Below the pieces are notes generated by a model. That model saw nothing but the letters and a program-made list of their open reading frames with translations, did no database searches and was not told where the DNA came from. This document shows positions 27,131 through 37,400 of a stretch of 64,000 nt of DNA, in pieces (the stretch's first letter is position 1; the number at the start of each line of letters is the position of its first letter). The stretch covers positions 506,847-570,846 of the forward strand of contig DDPF01000004.1 in the NCBI GenBank assembly GCA_002342065.1, read 5' to 3'. Position numbers and translations under genes: made by a program. Source of the stretch: Bacteroidetes bacterium UBA2475 (lineage in GTDB: Bacteria > Bacteroidota > Bacteroidia > B-17B0 > Aurantibacillaceae).

Positions 27131-30100
27131 TTAGTTGGGAACCGGCGTGCAATTTGTGCCGTAAGCAAAATCATAATTAAAACTGCCGTTTATGTGATTT
27201 AAAATATTATAATTACAATTTAAAGCGCCTGCAAAATAAATAGGCTTAGGGCCTTTTGCTGCAACAACAGCAGCAACACCTGCATTAAAAACATTATCAT
27301 TAAAACTTCCATTTACAATACAGGGTATGGTAACGCCTAAACAGCAACAATGTCCAGGCCCACATGCTACATGTGTTTGATAGCTTTTAGGGCAATCATT
27401 TGGAAATTTGTACGATCCTGAAATGCTAACACCTCCATTCATTGCTAAGTACATATTGCCCTCAGCTAACCAACCATTCATGCCAATTTTTTCTTGTGAG
27501 TCAGAACAAGTTGCATTCTCTCCATAATTGGTCATCATCATGTCAAAGCCAAGATCAAAATCAAAATCACCATTGACGCTAAATAAAGGAAGACCAAAAG
27601 AGCGGTGTATGTGAGCTGATATTCTCGCGCCGGCACAAAATCCACCAGCACTTTGTAATTGAGAAGTGTTCCTGTTTCCTAAAACGGCTGCTACGGATGG
27701 GTTTTGCATTATCTGTGATGGAGGGGGCATTGGCGGTTCCAAAGTATTACCAACCATAAAATAAGACGGTACATTAACTAAACCTAAAAAACTAATATTA
27801 TTTGGGGCGGATGGTTTCCCAACACACAAATACCAAACTTGTGGATCGATGTGAATTTTGAAATTCCCCACACCAGTAATTGTTTGATAATAGTTTATAT
27901 TGACCGCTGCTAAGGCATCAAAGATCCTGTTTTGCGCGTCATACACCATTAGCATTTTTCCTTTTACGGGTGCTTTTGGTCTTTGGCCAATTGTTACCAT
28001 CGAATACACATCGCCTGAAAGACTTACCATTCCTAATCCTCCGGATGGAGTAAAATTTATTTCCATCATTAAGTCGCCGTTATATGGAATTTCGTTTAAA
28101 GAAAATTTATAACTGAGTCCCGACTTTAAACCAACACCAACGGTTGGGCTTGGTACGTATACCAACGCATTACCTGCAACTCCGTTAAAATTTTGATTGA
28201 GACTTAGAAAATCTGCTTCGGTTGTTTTATTCGGCGTCATGTGATAATATAGTCCACCAATTAAGCGCGTAACAGTTACAGGCAAATTTCCTAATGGAAA
28301 AGCTACGGGTATTTTAGCGTCAATATAAAAATATCTATAGGTTGGCAGGCTTCCAAAGCAAACACTTATACTTGCAGGGTTATCCATTACTTTTGGTATT
28401 TTCAAATTTATACTCCCAAAAAATCCGTCTCCATATACCGGATCATCGTCCCTGAATAAAATTGTTCCCTGAAGTTGAAAAGGAGATGTTTGAACATCAA
28501 CACTTACGCCGTTTATTATTACTTTATCAAATGCCCACCTTGTTTTTGTGAAGGTTACAGGCAGTTCGCCTGAATAAGATTTTTGATATGTGGTAATTTT
28601 ACCTTTCAATAAAATAGATGTGCCAACACTTAAACTGTTACTGGATTGATCGGATAGATTTAAAGTAACGCTAAATCCAAAAATAGGTACGCCCTGGTTT
28701 ACACCAAAAGTAATATCATTGAGACTTATTGGAAAATTACCTGATTTTAATTGAAAGCCGTTAATACTACTAAGTGTAAACAATCCATTTGTGATATAAG
28801 GCGCATTAGTTGTAATTACTACATTTTGAAAAGCGAGTTTTCCTCCGTTCGAATTAAATTTAGAATGATTAAAGGCCATTAGTCCACAAAGTGTAGCGGT
28901 GGGTTTAAGAGAGCCATTAATTTTAATTATGCTGATATTAGAATTATTATTTAAACTAACGTTAGCAGAGAATGCATTAAAATTTATGTTGTTAACAGGA
29001 TTAATTACAAAACTATAATCTACATCGCTAGTAGTAGGATTGTAATTAATGTTAGCATTGTATTGCAACGTTTGTGTACTATCCATTATTGGGATATTTA
29101 CTTTACCTCCAATATGGCCGCTTGAAAGTTGGTTGGAAATAAATCCTACTCCAATTTGTTCAACCGAAAAATTCCAGCCGCTCATACTTCCTTCGTTTAG
29201 TGCCACAATATTGTTTACCTGTAATAAACCTGTAACGCCTGTATTATCTATTAAAAGATTACTTACATTTATTTCTGTTCTTGTACCTGCTTTAGAAATT
29301 TCTCTTGGCAGTTTTATTTTTAATGATTGAAGTGCGAAGCCCGTCCACATTTGTGGTGTGATCATATTTGGATTTTGATACCCTGAAGGAAAGATCATTG
29401 TATTAGAGTTACTCAATTCGCTCATATCTACAATTGCACTTGTAACTTTAAACGACCAATCATTTAAACCATTTATTTTAAAAGGCGTAATGCTAACACC
29501 CGCAATAAAATTATGAATGTCTTCAGTATACAATTGAAAAGATGCGGTAACAACTGAATCCTGTGTTTGAGATGGGTCTGGAAGTAGTTTTCCTTTTTTG
29601 AAAATGAAATTGCCAACTAAGTTAATTGCTTTAAATCCATTACAATCCCATTCAACCCAATTTTGTCCGTTGCCTAATAATTTTAGACTTACAGTAGAAT
29701 TTATAGAGATCAAATGATCACTTGCTAAATATAATTTTGCCTGCTCACCACCAACAACACCTTTTGGATTAAATTTAATATTGCTACCGCGGAAAGCCAG
29801 CTTCTTAGTTGTGCCTGGCATATCAATTGCGGCGTAGGCGCTGAAGTAGGCGCCTAAGGGCAAAAACTTCATGGAGTCGATCGCAATGGTATATCTTGTT
29901 GCGCCAATTTGTTTTATGATACCAAAAGGTAAACTAACATTCGAATCAGGTGTTAAGATATCAATAAAATTATTTTTACTTTCTACAGTATTTACAATTG
30001 AAATGATGCGGTTTATTTCGGGGTTAGTACTTTGCTCTTCTGATGCAGAGCCTTGATTGCTTAAACCTCCCAATGGCGAAGCTCCTTCTTCGATCACTTG

Positions 30101-30163
30101 CGAGTTAGCAAATAAACGAATAAGCAAAAACAGTAAAACTAAAATTCCACTTTTGATTTTCAT
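27131..30163 (-). CDS. Large exported protein of unknown family
   Basis: 1010 aa. Signal peptide is residues 1-21 (MKIKSGILVLLFLLIRLFANS). The rest is almost entirely beta-strand-like, rich in Asn, Ser and Gly, with recurring phrases such as F.VTSAIVDMSEL, LQVNNIVALNEG and F.NVVITTNAPYI that suggest a long repetitive beta structure. The C-terminal 110 residues contain a cysteine cluster (ACGPGHCCCLGVTIPC near residue 935). No known enzyme motif, lipobox or T9SS sorting domain was seen. It is the first gene of an operon with the FN3 protein and carries the best promoter match in the window. I do not recognise the family. Confidence 0.75.
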   Translation of the reverse strand: MKIKSGILVLLFLLIRLFANSQVIEEGASPLGGLSNQGSASEEQSTNPEINRIISIVNTVESKNNFIDILTPDSNVSLPFGIIKQIGATRYTIAIDSMKFLPLGAYFSAYAAIDMPGTTKKLAFRGSNIKFNPKGVVGGEQAKLYLASDHLISINSTVSLKLLGNGQNWVEWDCNGFKAINLVGNFIFKKGKLLPDPSQTQDSVVTASFQLYTEDIHNFIAGVSITPFKINGLNDWSFKVTSAIVDMSELSNSNTMIFPSGYQNPNMITPQMWTGFALQSLKIKLPREISKAGTRTEINVSNLLIDNTGVTGLLQVNNIVALNEGSMSGWNFSVEQIGVGFISNQLSSGHIGGKVNIPIMDSTQTLQYNANINYNPTTSDVDYSFVINPVNNINFNAFSANVSLNNNSNISIIKINGSLKPTATLCGLMAFNHSKFNSNGGKLAFQNVVITTNAPYITNGLFTLSSINGFQLKSGNFPISLNDITFGVNQGVPIFGFSVTLNLSDQSSNSLSVGTSILLKGKITTYQKSYSGELPVTFTKTRWAFDKVIINGVSVDVQTSPFQLQGTILFRDDDPVYGDGFFGSINLKIPKVMDNPASISVCFGSLPTYRYFYIDAKIPVAFPLGNLPVTVTRLIGGLYYHMTPNKTTEADFLSLNQNFNGVAGNALVYVPSPTVGVGLKSGLSYKFSLNEIPYNGDLMMEINFTPSGGLGMVSLSGDVYSMVTIGQRPKAPVKGKMLMVYDAQNRIFDALAAVNINYYQTITGVGNFKIHIDPQVWYLCVGKPSAPNNISFLGLVNVPSYFMVGNTLEPPMPPPSQIMQNPSVAAVLGNRNTSQLQSAGGFCAGARISAHIHRSFGLPLFSVNGDFDFDLGFDMMMTNYGENATCSDSQEKIGMNGWLAEGNMYLAMNGGVSISGSYKFPNDCPKSYQTHVACGPGHCCCLGVTIPCIVNGSFNDNVFNAGVAAVVAAKGPKPIYFAGALNCNYNILNHINGSFNYDFAYGTNCTPVPN

Positions 30164-30174
30164 GCTCGGGGTAT

Positions 30175-30205
30175 CAAATATAATAGCTTTTTTAAAAATA
30201 CCAAA
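30175..30205 (-). promoter_or_regulatory. Bacteroidota sigma promoter for the 1010/678-aa operon
   Basis: Read on the minus strand: TTTG (30205-30202), exactly 19 bases, then TATATTTG (30182-30175), matching TTTG-N19-TAnnTTTG in full. The start codon lies 12 bases past the -7 box, so the leader is very short. Confidence 0.75.
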
Positions 30206-30251
30206 TAAGAAATCGATTTATTTTCATCACAAGAAGAACCAAGAAAAACAA

Positions 30252-30284
30252 AAGATCCCGGCTAAATTAATAACCAGGATCCTT
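30252..30284 (-). terminator. Terminator after T9SS cargo gene
   Basis: On the minus strand GGATCCTGG and CCGGGATC pair with one mismatch around an AT-rich loop and are followed by TTTTGTTTTT. It lies about 20 bases past the stop of the 619-aa gene and upstream of the promoter of the next gene. Confidence 0.7.
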
Positions 30285-30305
30285 TGAAAAGAATTTGTTT
30301 AAGAG

Positions 30306-32165
30306 CTACTCCACCACAACTTTTTTAGTAATAGCTGTATTATAATTTCCTTTTATTTTTAAAAGATAAAGGCCTTTGCTTAAAGATTGTGTGCTAAAGC
30401 TAAAGGTGTTTTGCGTTACCTTAACCCAATCGCGCAACAGCGTTGTAATTAATTTGCCCTGTTGGTCGTACAATTCAAAACTTAAATATTCGGGTTGCGC
30501 TAAACTAAGCTCTATACTAAAAATATCTTTTGCAGGATTTGGAAAAACGTTTGCTGTAACCGATGTTGTTTTTTCTTCTTGTTTAATGCCTGTAACAATA
30601 AATGGACTTAAGCCCAACTCGGTTACCCATGCCCTGTGCGCAAAAGGGTAAGAGCCGCTATAGTAATACATATTGTAACCACTCATCCAAACTTTGCCCG
30701 GATCGTTATACCTTCTTTGAGAGCCTGAATAATCGCCCCACCTTTCTTGTGTGGCAGATAAAAGGTTAACATAGGTTGTTCCATTTTGTATACGTAACAC
30801 CGGCGAGAAATCGCCCAAGGCATCGGCCCTTATGGCCGAGGTGCCGCCAAACACTTTATTAGAGCTGTGGTTAAATGTAAAAATAGAAGTATTATCTGTT
30901 GCCGAATTACCCGCATACGAAATGTTAGGGTAAGCAAAATCCATGGTATCGTTAAAAATAACATAACCTGTTACGGTTGGACTAACGGCTGCGGGGTTGT
31001 TTATTACACCATAATAAATAGTTGGTCGGTTGTTAACCGGATGATTGGTATTGTGCACATATTGGATCTTTCCATTCTCTAAAAAAGCGCCAAGATTACG
31101 GCAATCATTCGTGGCAAGCGTTTGCACGGTGTTTGTTTGCCTGCCATCTACCGGCAAATAATAAGGTTGATTTGAAATTAATGCTTTGGTAGTTACTGTA
31201 CCTGTTGGCGCGCCAATGGTATCGGTAACATTCACTAAAAAAACCGTATCGTTTTGCGATGCTAAATTACGGTTAGAAATAAAATACATGTTTGGCGAAT
31301 ACAATTGACTTCCACCTTTTACTGGACATAAATTACGAATTGGTTTATTATTAAATTTAATGTTGGAGTGTAACACGGAGCCTAACGGTAAGCCGGCATA
31401 ACCGCTGTCTTTTTTCATTTGCCAGATCAATGTTTCGTTAAAACCTGTTTGCCAAGGTTGATTGTTGTATAAAAGGTTTACAGTTAAAAATAATTCTTTA
31501 TCCGTCATGCTTATCATTGGATAATCTGACCACAAGTTGTTATTTAAAGGATTGCCGGGTAGGGCATATAAATTCCATGCTCCCGAAGGATCGTTAGTTT
31601 GCGAAAAGCCAACAATTATTTTACTGGTGGTATCTACAAAGCCAACCAAACATACCAAAACAAAACGGTCTTTTAACGGATCATACATTACTTTCGGATC
31701 GAACTCCTGGTGCAAACTATTAATAGGTGTAGTAAATACCGCTAACGATTTAATGGGCGAGTTAACATTTGTAACGGTATTTCTTACAAAAATATTTGTG
31801 TTGATGACAGAAACTAACATGCCGCTGTTGGAGATAGCCATGTCGTTATCATTAGGCGTGCTTAAACCCCAGGGGTTAGCAACAAAAGTTTGTCCGATTG
31901 AAAGTGTTGGCAAGATAGCGGCCGCAGCTGTATTGGCCTGACCCATCTTATAATTTGCTGGATAATTATAAATCTCCATTTTCTCGGATCTTTGTTTTGG
32001 CATCTCACGCAGCATTAATTTAGGACTATAGTCTGGTTGCGCGCTGCTATAATTAACTACTGCCTGCCTTTGAAAAGTGAAGGAAGTTTTTTTGGTTGCA
32101 GTTTCCTGCGCTATGCCGGAAACTAAAAAGGATACAATAAATAAACTGCTGTATAAAAATTTCAT
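30306..32165 (-). CDS. T9SS-exported protein of unknown function
   Basis: 619 aa. Signal peptide is residues 1-19 (MKFLYSSLFIVSFLVSGIA). The body (about 85-530) has propeller-like phrases (FDPKVMYDPLKDRFVLV, GFSQTNDPSGAWNLY, WSDYPMISMTDKEL, WGDYSGSQRRYNDPGKVW), which recall secreted sialidase- or arabinanase-like propellers but without a catalytic set I can name. Residues about 540-619 are a T9SS type A sorting domain (VFPNPAKDIFSIEL ... GLYLLKI). Its promoter may be TTG-N19-TACATTTA just upstream on the minus strand. Probably surface-attached or secreted. Confidence 0.83.
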   Translation of the reverse strand: MKFLYSSLFIVSFLVSGIAQETATKKTSFTFQRQAVVNYSSAQPDYSPKLMLREMPKQRSEKMEIYNYPANYKMGQANTAAAAILPTLSIGQTFVANPWGLSTPNDNDMAISNSGMLVSVINTNIFVRNTVTNVNSPIKSLAVFTTPINSLHQEFDPKVMYDPLKDRFVLVCLVGFVDTTSKIIVGFSQTNDPSGAWNLYALPGNPLNNNLWSDYPMISMTDKELFLTVNLLYNNQPWQTGFNETLIWQMKKDSGYAGLPLGSVLHSNIKFNNKPIRNLCPVKGGSQLYSPNMYFISNRNLASQNDTVFLVNVTDTIGAPTGTVTTKALISNQPYYLPVDGRQTNTVQTLATNDCRNLGAFLENGKIQYVHNTNHPVNNRPTIYYGVINNPAAVSPTVTGYVIFNDTMDFAYPNISYAGNSATDNTSIFTFNHSSNKVFGGTSAIRADALGDFSPVLRIQNGTTYVNLLSATQERWGDYSGSQRRYNDPGKVWMSGYNMYYYSGSYPFAHRAWVTELGLSPFIVTGIKQEEKTTSVTANVFPNPAKDIFSIELSLAQPEYLSFELYDQQGKLITTLLRDWVKVTQNTFSFSTQSLSKGLYLLKIKGNYNTAITKKVVVE

Positions 32166-32229
32166 GCTAAAGGTTTTAGTTACCTAAATGTACAAAAAAA
32201 TCATATAGAAGCAAGTTTTTAACCGCTTT

Positions 32230-32246
32230 TAGTATTTGAAATACTA
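32230..32246. promoter_or_regulatory. Short perfect palindrome in divergent promoter region
   Basis: TAGTATTT-G-AAATACTA has perfect 8-base arms. It lies between the divergent 619-aa and DUF420 genes, 25 bases before the DUF420 ATG. It could be an operator or chance; no regulator gene is adjacent. Confidence 0.35.
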
Positions 32247-32270
32247 GTATCTTTATCAAAAATTTAAAAG

Positions 32271-32861
32271 ATGGCAACACTCAGCAGTTATAGCGAAAAA
32301 GGCGTTAAATTAACTATCTATATAACTACTGTTGCTGTTTGCGCACTGGTTGTTGTGTTGAATCAAAAATGGATCCCGCATCCGGATACTTTTCCAAACC
32401 TTATATACAAACTGCCAATGGTAAACGCTTTTTTAAACGGCAGCTGCACCATTTTACTTTTATTTTCTTTATGGGCCATTAAAAAAAGAAATATACAACT
32501 GCATAAAAAATTAAATATTACCGCTTTTATTTTTAGTTCTGTTTTTTTATTGTGTTATGTAACGGCACATTATTTTATTCCTGATACAAAATATGGCGAT
32601 GTTGACCATGATGGAATTATGAGCGCAGCAGAGAGCGCAGCAGTTAGCGGCATAAAACCTTTTTATATTATTATTTTATTAACCCATATTTTTTTAGCTG
32701 TTGCTGTTTTACCAATGATCTTATTATCGTTTTATTATGGCCTCACCGATCAACGCGAGAAGCATAAAAAGCTAACGCGTTTTAGTTACCCTGTTTGGTT
32801 ATACGTAACCGTAAGCGGGGTAGTAGTGTATTTAATGATAGCGCCTTATTATAATTATTAA
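32271..32861 (+). CDS. DUF420 (CtaM/YozB-like) membrane protein
   Basis: 196 aa with five membrane helices and conserved membrane histidines (KLPMVNAFLNGSC, RNIQLHKKLNI, YVTAHYF, LLTHIFLAVAVLP, EKHKKLTRFSYPVWLYVTVSG). DUF420 proteins such as CtaM help mature heme-copper oxidases; in Bacteroidota they often sit near cytochrome oxidase genes. Between helices 3 and 4 there is an EF-hand-like calcium loop, DVDHDGIMSAAE. The next gene, a heme/copper protein, starts 2 bases later, which fits a role in respiratory metal-centre assembly. Confidence 0.85.
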   Translation: MATLSSYSEKGVKLTIYITTVAVCALVVVLNQKWIPHPDTFPNLIYKLPMVNAFLNGSCTILLLFSLWAIKKRNIQLHKKLNITAFIFSSVFLLCYVTAHYFIPDTKYGDVDHDGIMSAAESAAVSGIKPFYIIILLTHIFLAVAVLPMILLSFYYGLTDQREKHKKLTRFSYPVWLYVTVSGVVVYLMIAPYYNY

Positions 32862-32863
32862 GC

Positions 32864-34306
32864 TTGATCTTTAGCCACGAAGACATTAAGTCACTAAGTT
32901 TCACGAAGACATTTCTTTGTGTTTCTTTTTGTCTTTTTGCCTTTGTGGCAATTTTTTCTTCTTGTAATTCTTCTTCCGATAAAGAAGAAACTACGATAAC
33001 AGAAAAAGAAATTACCTGGAGCAAACACATTGCACCGATCGTATATAAAAATTGTTCTCCCTGTCACCGCGCTGGCGAAAGCGGTCCTTTTACTTTATTA
33101 AGTTATGCTGATGCAATAAAAAAAGCAAAGCTTATAAAATTTGTTACGCAAACAAAATACATGCCGCCATGGCCGGCTGATCCTAATTACTCGCACTTTA
33201 TTGGCGAACGCGTTCTAACCAAAACAGAAATAGAATTATTAAAAGTTTGGGTAGACACAAAATGTTTGCGTGGCGATAGTTTAGCAGAACCAAAAGCGCC
33301 AACCTTTTATACCGGTTCTTATTTTGGCAAACCTGATCTTATAATTAAAGCGCAAAAAGCTTATGCTGTAAAAGGGAATGGAACCGATGCTTTTTTAATT
33401 ATGAAGTATCCTTACGAAATAGAAAAAGATACATTGATAGATTTTGTAGAGTTTGTTCCAAACCAGCGTAAATTAATTCATCATGTAAATGGACATTTAA
33501 TTAGTTACGATAGCAAACGCCCTTTTAATTATTTAAGTGGCGAATCTATTCACGAAGATACCAGGGCGCAATTAATAGATGTATATACAAAAATGCATTT
33601 GCCATATACTGATAATTTGCAACCTCAATTTCCAACACTCACACCAAATGTGGTGTATTATTTGCCGGGATATATTCCGCCTTCATACCCAAAACAAATT
33701 GGTGGTTATAAGTTTAAAAAGAACGGCGCGTTTTTATTAAACAACATTCATTACGGACCAAGCAATAAAGATCTGTTAGACAGTAGTTATATAAATGTGT
33801 TTTACAGGAAGACCGCTATTGAACGTCCTGTTACAGAAACACAACTCGGTACTTTTGGTATCTCTAAAATTGAACCTGAATTTATTATTCCACCAAATGA
33901 GGTAAAAACATTTCAAACACAAACAACTTTGTCGCAGCCAATTTCTATGCTTTCTATTAATCCACACATGCATTTAATTGGCAAGACATTTTGGGCTTTT
34001 GCATTAAAACCAAATGGAGATACAATACCTTTAATTAAAATAAATAAATGGGATTTTAGGTGGCAATATTATTACACTTTTAGAAATCCTGTAAAATTAG
34101 AAAGAGGATGTACCATTTTTGTATTTGGTACTTTTGATAATACTAAGAATAATCCCAACAACCCTTTTTCTCCGCCACAAAGTATTACGCAAGGGAATGG
34201 TGTTGAAAGTATGAAAACCACCGAAGAAATGTTTCAGTTTATTTATACTTATGTGCCGTATAAAGCCGGTGATGAGGCTATAGACCTGGACCCCCGAGCA
34301 AATTAA
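32864..34306 (+). CDS. Cytochrome c / copper type II monooxygenase-like lipoprotein
   Basis: 480 aa with a TTG start, the only usable start before residue 100. Residues 15-34 form a lipoprotein signal (hydrophobic run, then FSSC with Cys34). A c-type heme site C64-SP-C67-H68 (NCSPCHRAGESGPF) and a likely axial Met in KYMPPWPAD follow. The rest resembles the peptidylglycine alpha-hydroxylating monooxygenase fold: HH in LIHHVNGH near 205, NNIHYG near 292, NPHMHLIG near 365-371 and EEMFQF near 453, matching the order of the two copper sites. The expected reaction is copper-dependent oxidation coupled to an electron-carrying heme; the substrate is unknown. Its start region overlaps a dispersed repeat. 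Confidence 0.8.
   Translation: MIFSHEDIKSLSFTKTFLCVSFCLFAFVAIFSSCNSSSDKEETTITEKEITWSKHIAPIVYKNCSPCHRAGESGPFTLLSYADAIKKAKLIKFVTQTKYMPPWPADPNYSHFIGERVLTKTEIELLKVWVDTKCLRGDSLAEPKAPTFYTGSYFGKPDLIIKAQKAYAVKGNGTDAFLIMKYPYEIEKDTLIDFVEFVPNQRKLIHHVNGHLISYDSKRPFNYLSGESIHEDTRAQLIDVYTKMHLPYTDNLQPQFPTLTPNVVYYLPGYIPPSYPKQIGGYKFKKNGAFLLNNIHYGPSNKDLLDSSYINVFYRKTAIERPVTETQLGTFGISKIEPEFIIPPNEVKTFQTQTTLSQPISMLSINPHMHLIGKTFWAFALKPNGDTIPLIKINKWDFRWQYYYTFRNPVKLERGCTIFVFGTFDNTKNNPNNPFSPPQSITQGNGVESMKTTEEMFQFIYTYVPYKAGDEAIDLDPRAN
32874..32949. repeat. Dispersed GCCACGAAG-type inverted repeat inside a coding start
   Basis: Two 35-base arms (32874-32908 and 32915-32949) are complementary at 24 of 35 positions around a 6-base loop. 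The left arm starts GCCACGAAGACATTAAG and the right arm ends GCCTTTGTGGC. This is the 'gccacgaagacactaag / cttagtgcctttgtggc' type of intergenic repeat common in Bacteroidota. It covers codons 4 to 29 of the cytochrome/monooxygenase gene. Confidence 0.75.
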
Positions 34307-34404
34307 AAATTTGTTGCACCTTTAAATTGAATTATTTACCTTAGTTGTTTAGTTAAAACTCTTTTTTACCTAAAAATCTAAAAGCATTTAAATTTATATC
34401 GAAC

Positions 34405-37400
34405 ATGAAAAAAATTATCCTTCACGCAGTATTGTTTTTTGTAGCCTTAACGATTAATGCGCAAGTTCCCGGCGATACTATTGTTATAAAAGCATTTAAG
34501 TACGGAAGCACAACACGCGATACCGTAATTAATTTCCCAAACACTAGTCTTACTTACGAAAAAATAATTTTAAAATATAATATGCGTTGCAAGAATGCAT
34601 TGATCTCTACACAATCTGCTCCAAACCAGGGTTGTGGTGAGTGGGATTATTCGTGCAATACATATATAGTAGACTCTTCAAAAACCGAGACCGATCTTAA
34701 TCTTCAACCTAGTCACGTAATTTCAAATTTTACAGGCACAGTTTTTCCTTATGTATCGCAACCTGTTTATGATTATTATAATTACAACCAAAGCAATGTT
34801 GTTTTAAATAATATTGTTTCCGAAACACAACATACAATTGGTGTTGGTTCAACTTCTGTTCCTAATTTATTGAAGTCAGATGAAAGATCGGGCAAGTCGC
34901 AGATCTTATATACAGCTGCTGAATTAACTACTGCAGGTTTTGTTGCGGGTAATATTGATGGAATTTTATTAAATGTTGCCAATACAGGTGGCGGCGTTAA
35001 CTTTTTTAAAGTAGGTATACAACACAGCGGCGCTACAACTTTAAATTCTAATACAGTTACATTAACAGGTTTTACAAATGTGTTCAATCAAAATTTTTCT
35101 TTTATTAATGGAAGCAATCGCCTTCAATTTCACACACCATTTGTATGGAACGGCACAAGCAATGTGTTGATCGAATTTTCTTTTACCAACACAAATCCAA
35201 GCAGTCCTATAGTATTTAACGGTGCAAGCTCACCATCGGTAATGGCTTTGTATGCAAAAAATAATTATGCATTAGATCTTTCGGCATTAGGACATTCGTA
35301 TTTAAATACATCCATGCTTTCAACCATCAACAATCAAATAACGGTTGCGTTTTGGGCTTATGGTAATTCTGCCCAATTACCAACCAACACTTCTTTATTA
35401 GAAGGCTATTCTGCAAATACAAATCAACGTAATTTAAATCTGCATTTACCATGGAGCGATAACAGTATGTATTTTGATTGTGGTTACAGCGCCGGTGGTT
35501 ACGACAGAATAAATAAAGTTGCTACCGTTGCAGAGCAGGGTGGACAGTGGAACCATTGGGCCTTTACTAAAAATGCAACAACCGGTAGCATGAAAATTTA
35601 TTTGAACGGTTTACTGTGGAGCTCCGGTACCGGAAAAACAAAACCAATTTCTATTTTAACGTTGATCCTTGGTAAAGATGCTTTGCTTGCAAACAATCTT
35701 AATTACAAAGGCAAGATCAACGAATTTTCTATCTGGGATAAAGAATTATCATTGGTTGATATTCAATCATGGATGAACAAACCAATTGATGCAACGCATC
35801 CATTTTATACAAACTTAGTTGCTTATTATAAAATGAATGAAGGAATAGGATTAAACATTACAGATACAAAGAACAGTTTAGTTTCTACAGGCGTTAATTT
35901 ACAATGGACCTACGACCGTGGAAACAATTTAAAACGTTCTTTCTCTGAAACCACAATAAGACCAAACATTGTTTTCTTAAATGGAACTTACGCATTAACT
36001 ACAACAACAGTTATTACAAAAGATTCAGTTGCGAGAAATCCAAATGTAGTTCAGCAATTCTCTATTACATCAAACGCGACATTAACACCCATGACACATG
36101 ACGCAGTTGTTCTATCATCTACATCTAATTTATATGCAACAACACCAAGCAATGTATACAATGGTGATCTTAACACGTTGACAGGTACACTTGCTATTAC
36201 ACCAACAGGTACAATAAACATTACTAATCTTAATTACTACAGGCGTTATCCTTTTTATAACGAGATCATGTCGTTTGTAACGCCTTATGGTAAAGGACTT
36301 GATCTTGGTGCTGCCGGCAAAACCTGGTATTATGATGTGACAGATTTTACACCATTATTGAACGGGCCAAAAAGATTAATGATGACCATGGGCGGCGAGA
36401 ATCAGGAACAGATGGATATTGATTTTATGTTTATTGTTGGAACCCCGCCAAGAAATGTATTGGAATTTAAACAATTATGGCAAGGCGGTGCCCGTTATGG
36501 CGGCGTGCCAATTCAAAGCATCACAAATAATGCACGCTTTGAACCCCAAAATGTTTTAATGCATGCAAGCGGACAAAACTTTAAAGTTCGTTCTACAATT
36601 ACTGGTCATGGCGCGCAAGGAGAGTTTCAACAAAATGGCGGACAAGTCAATCACTTATTCAATATAAATGGAGGTCCGTATGAACTTAGTTGGATAATTT
36701 CTCAAGAGTGCTCACATAATCCAATTTTCCCACAAGGTGGCACCTGGGTTTACGACAGACAAGGCTGGTGCCCGGGCGAAACTTCATTAACAAAAGAGTA
36801 TAATATTACCGCTTCTGTTACACCCGGTTCAACGGTAACTTTAGATTATCATACTTCTAATCCGCCTTCTTCAACGGGCGATTACCGTTATATTGTTGCC
36901 AACCAATTAGTAACTTACGGAGGAGCAAACCACAGTATAGATGCAGCTATTGTAGATGTTTTAGCGCCAAGCAATAAAGTTTTGTATTCAAGAAATAATC
37001 CTATTTGTTCAAATCCTGTTATTCTTGTACGAAATACGGGATCAACAATTCTAACAAGTCTTGAAATAGAATACTGGGTAAATAATTCAAACGCAAAACA
37101 AACGTATAACTGGACGGGAAGTCTTGCCTTTATGGATACTACAAGGATCTCGTTACCTGTAAATACTTTATGGCAATCGGGCATTACACCAACAAATAAT
37201 AAATTTAATGTTGAATTAAAAAAGGCAAATTCTGTTGTGGATGATTATTCGTTCAACAATATTTATAGTTCTCCTTTTGTTGTACCGGGAGTTGTGCCGG
37301 ACCATTTTTCAATAGAATTTAAAACCAATAATAATCCATTCAGCAATACTTATAAAATTATTGATGCAGCCGGAAACATTGTTGGCCAAAGTAATTTTAC

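Noticed and set aside
34308..34400. Promoter for the PNGase F-like gene (TTTG ... TACCTTAG)
   Set aside because: The spacing is about 24 bases and the -7 box is only a partial match, so it was not listed as a feature.
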